From Phoronis pallida (taxonomy: Eukaryota > Phoronida > Phoronidae), in assembly GCA_028565715.1 (NCBI GenBank), contig JAOXYC010065562.1, positions 1 to 14,503 of the forward strand: a stretch of DNA of 14,503 bases. Direction: 5' to 3'. Below the pieces are notes generated by a model, which had not been told where the DNA came from, searched no databases, and saw only the letters and a program-made list of their open reading frames with translations. The position numbers were made by a program, and so were the translations under genes. Position 1 is the first letter of the stretch. The number at the start of each line of letters is the position of its first letter. This document shows, piece after piece, positions 8,127-14,503 of the stretch.

Positions 8127-8765
8127 TATCACCCTGCTCAAGATACCAGCATGGTGAGAACTTAGTCTTCAAACTCAGTGAACCTGGTGTTTTACTATTC
8201 AAGTTGGCCTTCATTTTTGCCCACTGACCCACATAATACAGACCAATAAGCAAATCAAATAGATTATGTAATAGTTGTACAACAGAGAAGGTTTCAATGG
8301 CTCAAATAAAAGAAACACCTCTCACATCTAATTACTTCAACACCATGTAACCCTTTATGATGCCACAACAGTAGTTTTCACTTTATGAATGAAGGTGAGT
8401 AATTTCACACTACGCCTGAATCAAGTGCATCTCCTACAGGTTACCTGGGTTCCTTTCAAGTGTTCTTATGAGTGTTAACTGAACACATTGAAGATCCGTA
8501 CACCCATTGCAATGTTGCATTGCAGTTATAGCTAACTGTTGATCGTAGAATAGCAGGCCTTGTGTTTGATTATTAGACTGAATAATTAAAGTTTGCTTAT
8601 GATGTGTGATCTCATAACAAAGTAAACTGTTGCTAGAATAACAAAATAACAACAATTATAAACCATGCAGTGCTGGTAATTTCAGAGGGGCCTGCATGAT
8701 GTAGCTAGCTGCAAACCTATCTGAAAATAATTGCCTGAACTGTTTCTAGCAAACTAAAGGATCAC
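8127..8765. other. Non-coding, nothing assigned
   Basis: No credible exon, RNA gene or repeat found. A minus-strand frame at 8655-8434 has no domain, signal peptide or splice support. Confidence 0.4.
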
Positions 8766-9043
8766 GGTACAAGTCGAATAAGTTGGTCCCTTGTTTATTT
8801 GCGTTATTCAGTCAATGTGTTTCCAACGACTAAATAACGGAAGTTATACGACTTGTACCAGGATCACCGCATTTTGCACACGAGGGACCAACTTATTCGA
8901 CTTGTACCAGGATCACCGCATTTTGCACACGAGGGACCAACTTATTCGACTTGTACCAGGATCACCGCATTTTGCACATGAGGGACCAACTTATTCGACT
9001 TGTACCAGGATCACTGCATTTTTGTGCAAAATGCATCATCTAG
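8766..9043 (+). mobile_element. Candidate Helentron/HINE-like element with internal tandem repeats
   Basis: The left end 8766-8791 (GGTACAAGTCGAATAAGTTG...) is the inverse of a segment found in each downstream 49-bp repeat (...CAACTTATTCGACTTGTACC). The tandem block at 8849-9014 is followed by a perfect 8-bp-stem hairpin TGCATTTT-TGTGC-AAAATGCA (9015-9035), then CTAG at 9040-9043 followed by T. An inverted subterminal end, a core, minisatellite repeats and a 3' hairpin near CTRR resemble non-autonomous Helentron-associated elements known from molluscs and insects. The left boundary and class are inferred; no Rep/helicase is present. Confidence 0.5.
8849..9014 (+). repeat. 49-bp tandem repeat, about 3.4 copies
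   Basis: Unit starts CGACTTGTACCAGGATCACC and ends GGGACCAACTTATT. Copies begin at 8849, 8898 and 8947, with a partial copy from 8996. Copies 1 and 2 are identical; copy 3 differs by CACATG for CACACG. This near identity indicates recent expansion. A 49-bp unit is not a multiple of three and the frame through it is incidental. Confidence 0.95.
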
Positions 9044-9179
9044 TTATTTTATTAAATATTAGATTTTAATGCATCTTCTGATCTAGTTATAAATTATAAC
9101 TATATGATTGCACTATGGAAAAGAACATTTCTAACTGAATGAAGGGAACCTCTTGCTCTGAACCCTATATCACATGGTG

Positions 9180-9380
9180 TCTAGATTGGTACTGTGCCGT
9201 ATGAGATATAAAAAAATTATTTTACAGACAATTTCAATGTTCAAAAAATCATCAAATTAACTCTAAATAAATATATAACGACTGATTCTAGAATGGTACT
9301 GCGTCGTAGGATTTATAAAAAAGTTATTTTACAGACAATTTAAACGTTCAAAAAATTCATCAAATGTACTCTTAAAATAA
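9180..9380. repeat. Two-copy direct repeat, about 107-bp period
   Basis: Copy 1 at 9180-9270 and copy 2 at 9287-9380 share, in order, TCTAGA.TGGTACTG, TATTTTACAGACAATTT, GTTCAAAAAAT and CATCAAAT. This is a diverged local duplication with no coding content. Confidence 0.8.
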
Positions 9381-12122
9381 CTGTTTAAATGTGATGATCA
9401 GATTTCTTTATGATAATTATCCTCAAATATTTGCTTGGATGAACAAAGTCAAGAGTACAAGTTATTGGGGGAATAATTCATCTATTCATTGAAATAAATT
9501 CAGGATTATCCCATTACTTGTATGTACACCAACCCATTCAGACAGGACATTGACTGAGATGATGGCATAACAGTGTAAACATCACTGACTACAACATGAA
9601 AAGGCCAATGGCAACGCCAGAGTCAAATTTAAATGCATCTTCGCACAACCCAAAGTAACAATAATATTGAGCGTGTTTTACATCAAACATCATTAAAAGT
9701 ACCATCTGAAAATTTACATTAAAACTATATTGCCTGCCAAGTTATTAATGTTTATCCCATCAAAAGCGATACATAATAATAAAATACAAAATTTTTTGAC
9801 GTCATTGATGTTATCAAAATACCTTGAACCACATGTTTCAATGGGTATCTTGAAATGTCTGCAAAGTCTAGTCTAATTAAGACCTGACCAAAGACTGGTC
9901 ATTTTTCTCGAGGCGTCATATCATGAACAGTTCTCTTAGGTTAACAATGGTAAGCAATGTACAGTCAATAATACATAACAGAGTTGACCTTATGAAATAC
10001 ACAGCCAGACAAGAACGAGGTCTTTGTATGAAATTTTACCTTTGAATTTAATTGGAAACAGGTATTAAAAATGTCTTCTTATTTTTAGCAGAATATTTGT
10101 AGAAATTGTGTATCGGATATCAAGTCAGACAGTCCAAGATGAATTGAAAACATGTGCCCAACTCATTGGGGAGTTTGACTACCTTTGAAATTCAACAATA
10201 AACCCAGTTGCAATGTAATACTTCAATTATGTTTGTTTATTAAATTAGTTTTACAAATTATGATCAAGTTGTAAAGAAAGTATAGGTTAGGAAACAGTCA
10301 AATAGAACTCAACACATTAAAATAACAAAATGGCGGGACAAACTGGCACTAGTATTTAGAGATTGTATGATCAAATGACCAAACAATGAAATTAATGCAG
10401 TATGGTGTTGAAAATAATCGGACAAATTTCTTGAAATTCTTTTTGGATTTTGTAAGATGACCTTTCTCATATTTTTGTCAAATATATTAATCGGACGAAT
10501 GAAAATCACAAAATCACTGATTCCATTGAAGGTCTCAAAATGACTTACAAACATTTTTTTTTTATGAGAGATGTGTTCAAATTAAAGGAAAAAAAACAAG
10601 CACAGAAAAAATGTACTGTGTGGTTTTTAAATCTTCAACAAATGAGATCCAGTTGACAATAATAGTGTACCACCCTTCTGCTTTACGACTAAGTGGAAAA
10701 CAATTAAAATGGCTGAAAGCCACTCTGTAACAAATTACTGGTAAGCTAATATTTTTCTTTAAAATTGACAAATTGAATGAACGTCAATAGTTTCATTAAG
10801 ACACAATACCCTGTAGTACATACAATGTTAGGAATCAGGTGTAAAGGCATCGGGAATAACTGTTGAAAAAGCATGCTTGCCTATAGCTGTAATTAGCTTG
10901 GTTTTGGTTTCAATTATATATATCCCTATCATAACATGGCTGTAGATTAATATTTTTTTATGAAAAATGAGAACATGTTTTATGCAAGTTTGTCTGGAAA
11001 TTATGACTTCAGAATCACCAAAATTTCTTTTTCATAAATTGGATAAAACTTTGATGCAAACATCAAGGGGAGAAAATAAATGTGCGAAAAAACAAAAAAA
11101 ATAAGTCTTTGAAGTCATATGACATTTTGAGCTTAGCATATACCAGATATGTTCTAACTCTTTTCCTCTGAATTGTGCCGTAAGACACAGTAAGACCAGC
11201 ATACCATCACTGTCAGTACAGTGTTAGTTTTTATATTCACAATAATGACTTCGCTGTAACAATTTCCAAAAGCCAGCAAAAGTGCTATCCAGAACTATCC
11301 TAGGTAGTTTATGATGTGAAATTCCCATTAAATGGAGCATTACAAGGCTTTCTGAGTCAGTCACAGTGGTATGGCCCATTAAACGCAATGAATGCACTAA
11401 ATAAGACAGTGAGAAATCACTGTAAAGAACTACTCACTACAGCAATTTGGTACTAGTGTAATGACCCAAGAGTTCTAAAACATTGGATTGTTAATTACAT
11501 AAACACATGTAATAATGTGGAATATTATATATTAGAATTAAATTGCTTTAACTATGTGTACATCTAGTGAAGTTTCATAGCAATAAAAGGCAGATCGCCA
11601 GTATTATAATGGTTGTGTGAACTGCATTCAAATATCTATTCAGGAGTTGATGTAATAATAAACTTTAAATGCTCTGGATTTTAACACTATTTTAATAAAC
11701 ACATCAGCACTAAGTGAATATTTCGTGCAATTTACTGTTAAAAATATATGTAGACAACCTGTTGATTTCAACAGTTATTAAAAATATCATTAAAATACTT
11801 TTAAAAAAATGTTTCTATGTCGTTTTTTGTTAAAAAGATTTATGGTGAATTGTCTCTGTGTGCACTAGCTAATGATCAACTTCTTTAAAGTTGGCACCTG
11901 CACCTGTTCATCAATAGGTGGCGTTGAAAAAAATAGGAATTGAGAAGAAGAAGAATGAAATTGACATTAGGGCGAGAAAAACAAACATTATGCTATAATT
12001 ACCTTGACACATTCATCACACTTAACTAGCTTTAATTGTAACCACGACAGGGGTCAAGTGCATCTCAATTACAACCTAACCAATGAATATAAACCACGAC
12101 AGGTGAAAACATGTTACTAGAA
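9381..12122. other. Long AT-rich non-coding stretch
   Basis: No exon with good splice sites or recognisable domain was found on either strand. The minus-strand frames at 10554-10309 and 10771-10577 are lysine/asparagine/phenylalanine-rich translations of AT-rich DNA without domain or signal. Small items: AAAATGGCGGGA at 10327-10338 (YY1/E2F-like), a GAAGAAGAAGAA run near 11944, ACCACGACAGG repeated at about 12041 and 12094, and hairpins at 11208-11223 and 11406-11423. It could be a long 5' intron of the matrix gene or intergenic. Confidence 0.45.
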
Positions 12123-13255
12123 TACCTGTTGGCAGCTACAAGAGGAACCTGGTTACCTGCAGCATCCAAGTAACGTAGTTACCTGCTTGTAGCTACAACA
12201 GAAAACAGATAGCCTGCTGGTGGCTACAAGAAGAACCTGGTTACCTGTTGGCAGCTACAAGAGGATCATGGTTACTTCTTGACAGCTACAGGAATCTAAA
12301 AGCCTGTTAGCAGCCACAAGAAGAACCTTATTACCTGTTGGCAGCTACAAGAAGAACCTGATTATCTGTTGGTTGTGACAAGGACAACCTGGACACCTAT
12401 TGGCTGCAAGAAGAGGAACCTGAAAACCTTTTGGCAGCTACAAGGAGAACCACATTACCTGTTGGTGTCTACAAGAGGAACCTGGTAACCTGTTGGCAGC
12501 AACAAGAGCAACCTGGTTACCTGTTGGCAGCAACAAGAGGAACCTGGTTACCTGTTGGCAGCAACGAGAGGAACCTGGTTAACTGTTGGCAGCTACAAGA
12601 GGAACCTGGTTACCAGTTGGCAGCTACAAGAGGAACCTGGTACCATGTTGGCAGCAACAAGAGGAACCTGGTTACCTGTTGGCAGCAACAAAAGGAACCT
12701 GGTTACCTGTTGGCAGCAACAAGAGGAACCTGGTTACCTGTTGGTAGCTACAAAATTACCTGGTTACATGTTGACAGCTACAAGAGGAACCTGGTTACCT
12801 GATGGCAGCTACAAGATGAACCTGGTTACCTGCTGGCAGCAACAAGAGGAACCTGGCTACCTGTTGGCAGCAACAAGAGGAACCTGGTTACCTGTTGGCA
12901 GCTACAAGATGAACCTGGTTACCTGTTGGCAGCAACAAGAGGAACCTGGCTACCTGTTGGCAGCAGCAAGAGGAAACTGGTTACCTGTTGGCAGCTACAA
13001 GAAGAACCTGGTTATCTGCGGCAGTAACAAGAGGAGCCTGGTTACCTGTTGGCAGCTACAAGAGAAAACTGGTTACCTGTTGGCAGTCACAAGAAGAACC
13101 TGGTTATTTTGATTGCAGCATTTAAGGAACCTTATTACCTGTTGGCAGCTACAAAAACAACACAGACACCTGTTGGCAACTACAAGTGGAAACTGGACAC
13201 CTGTTGGTAGCTACAAGAAGAACCTGGACACATGTTGGTAGCTGCAAGAAACTTT
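12123..13255. repeat. 31-bp minisatellite, about 36 copies
   Basis: Tandem array whose unit begins CTACAAGAGGAACCTGGTTA and ends CCTGTTGGCAG (31 bp). The main variants are CTACAAG versus CAACAAG and AGAGG versus AGAAG. Copies in the middle (about 12460-13080) are nearly uniform, whereas both edges are eroded, the usual pattern for arrays maintained by unequal exchange. A 93-bp (three-unit) higher-order period is visible at 12808 and 12901, where CTACAAGATGAACC starts successive near-identical blocks. Most units carry GGTTACC, a BstEII-type (GGTNACC) site. Overlapping plus-strand frames at 12431-12802 and 12555-13112 read through because the unit lacks stops; they are considered non-coding. 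Confidence 0.97.
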
Positions 13256-13706
13256 GTCAGCGTGTAGTCATCTGTTTTATGAATTCCATAGTTGAAGATG
13301 GGTGAATTTAATGTTAAGGGTCTATAAGAGGAAGGAAGCAGAGATTTCAGGTCTCAAGATTAAGGTTCAATACTGCGAAGATAAAGACCCTTATGAAAAT
13401 TGAAATTTTTGATAACAGTTTTAAGTGACCATGAGGCAGTGCAGTCTGTTGACAATGGTAACAACAGTCCTGGTGGTCCTTTGTAGACGTGCATAAGTGG
13501 TGGAAATGGTAAATACTAGTAGGAGAGAAATTTATAGATCAGACACCTTTATGTGACATTTATAAACAAACAGTAGCACACACACATGTTATGCGGGGTT
13601 AGGAATGTATAAATGGTTACAATTTAAAAGTGCTGAACTTAGTTGATGTGGGAAGTAATATAAGGACAAATGCTGAGCTTGTAAATTAATTAAGACAGTT
13701 TTTGTC
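13256..13706. other. Non-coding right flank of the minisatellite
   Basis: No exon, RNA gene or repeat recognised. Slightly purine-rich around 13320-13380; contains a short CACACACA run near 13580. Confidence 0.4.
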
Positions 13707-13708
13707 TA

Positions 13709-13883
13709 CCATACACATTCCGGTTGAAGCCTTCCCTCGGCTATGAGTCCACCCCCTGTTTTGATAAAATCTCAACATTGTGTTTTATAGATGCATGTAC
13801 AAACACACTTTGGATTAAGCCCACCTTAGTTTTTTGGTATTCCCAATTTAGAAGCCCATGGGCTTATACCAGGGTATGTACAG
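13709..13883 (-). mobile_element. TA-flanked MITE, family A copy 2 (inverted)
   Basis: The reverse complement aligns end to end with the copy at 7946-8124. It begins CTGTACATACCCTGGTATAA, contains TTGGGAAT, GGTGGGCTTA, AGTGTGTTT, TTGAGATTT and AACAGGGGGTGG in the same order, and ends GAATGTGTATGG. It is flanked by TA at 13707-13708 and 13884-13885. It is more diverged from a symmetric consensus than copy 1, and its GGGCTTATACCC modules are degraded. The frames open here on both strands are incidental. Confidence 0.85.
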
Positions 13884-13885
13884 TA

Positions 13886-14503
13886 GAACACAATGGCTGC
13901 ATGTGTTAACTGGAAGAAGACACAATTGTTTCCTAGATAGTGCAACTGTAGGTACAGGTAATATAAGCTTCATTAACCCAATACACCTGTTCACACCTGT
14001 GTTAAATGAACTGATGAATCTGTAACAGAATGTCATTGACTTGAACACTGTTACTCATGACCAGGTTCTACGCATGAACAAGCACATTTACTACATGAAC
14101 AAGTGGTAACAACTCATGAGATAAACATCTCAATATATCTGTCACTCAAAAATATCTTGCATGGAATAAAGGTTTATTATCGGATCCTCAAAAAGTATTT
14201 ATAAGTGGTATGAGGCCCTGATAGCAACTCAACCAGTACCTACAGACTGTCTAACTTAGAAAAAAAGTTCAACATCTTTAAAATGCAAATAAATGTAAGC
14301 TTTAACTGGATCAGTTCCCAATTTCCTCAGTCAGGTTCGAATTTTTCTGTATTTTCCATATTTATCTTTAAATACTATTTATTATTCCCAATTTGTACCC
14401 TTGAATGAATAAAAGATGAGGCATACATGGAACAATAAACATCTTGAAAAACAGATGCAAACACTTAAGGTATATTTAAAGTGGCTGAGAAACAATCAAA
14501 CAT
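13886..14503. other. Non-coding right edge, nothing assigned
   Basis: AT-rich, stop-dense sequence. GAACAAG recurs at about 14077 and 14098 (ATGAACAAGCAC, ATGAACAAGTGG). No exon or RNA gene is supported. The minus-strand frame at 14048-13848 overlaps the MITE and shows no domain. Confidence 0.4.

Noticed and set aside
8849-9014. 49-bp direct repeats as a CRISPR array
   Set aside because: The repeats are contiguous with no unique spacers, in a eukaryotic context and without cas genes.
10309-10771. Minus-strand frames at 10554-10309 and 10771-10577 as small genes
   Set aside because: Composition follows AT-rich DNA; no domain, no signal sequence, no convincing splice sites or conservation evidence.
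11208-11423. Hairpins CACTGT-CAGT-ACAGTG (11208-11223) and ACAGTGA-GAAA-TCACTGT (11406-11423) as structured RNAs
   Set aside because: Stems of 6-7 bp occur by chance in 14.5 kb; no longer paired structure or flanking signals of a microRNA or riboswitch.
7070-12178. Shared CAAGTAACGTAG (about 7068 and 12168) and TCAAGTGCATCTC (about 8419 and 12054)
   Set aside because: Several 12-mer matches and about one 13-mer match are expected by chance in a window of this size, and the similarity does not extend.
12431-13112. Two long overlapping plus-strand frames (123 and 185 codons) with a Trp/Gln-rich repeat protein
   Set aside because: They are by-products of a stop-free 31-bp minisatellite; different frames are open over the same DNA, there is no domain or signal peptide and no flanking gene structure.
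14330-14345. AGGTTCGAATTTT as a tRNA T-loop
   Set aside because: No matching acceptor, D or anticodon arms around it; no tRNA fold on either strand.

Overview
The window looks like intron-rich, AT-rich animal nuclear DNA, most likely from an invertebrate and plausibly a marine one such as a mollusc. The reasons are metazoan extracellular domains split over small exons with good GT/AG splice sites, long AT-rich introns, and many short non-autonomous elements and minisatellites. The lineage is an inference. Nothing bacterial, viral or organellar is visible: no operons, rRNA, tRNA or CRISPR.

One gene can be supported. It runs right to left on the minus strand. Five internal exons join in a single consistent reading frame: an I-set immunoglobulin domain (5247-4963), a thyroglobulin type-1 domain (3322-3125), most of a thrombospondin N-terminal-like/laminin-G (TSPN) domain (2574-2021), the end of that domain (1842-1771), and an acidic linker (1149-1072). 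The start of the TSPN domain (DLLQALG) and its end (FEGSLQQVRIYSDP...QC) resemble collagen XV/XVIII and, less closely, V/XI. The gene is therefore probably a secreted, collagen-like matrix protein with an unusual Ig-Tg1-TSPN N-terminal part. The signal-peptide exon, any further 5' exons and any triple-helical or C-terminal part are not visible here.

The rest is intronic or intergenic DNA with repeats. At 81-409 there is a foldback MITE with a perfect TTTAA duplication. At 1151-1290 a 10-bp minisatellite runs straight into the 3' splice site of the linker exon. A possible SINE-like repeat with a (TTG)n tail lies near 5788-6060 on the minus strand. A second foldback element sits at 7042-7224. 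Two copies of one TA-flanked MITE family lie in opposite orientations at 7946-8124 and 13709-13883. At 8766-9043 there is a Helentron/HINE-like element: an inverted end, 49-bp tandem repeats, a hairpin and CTAG. A large 31-bp minisatellite spans about 12123-13255, has a 93-bp higher-order period and is open in more than one frame.

There is no convincing multi-gene system. The best leads are the gene's domain architecture, the minisatellite that forms a splice acceptor, and the structured repeats.
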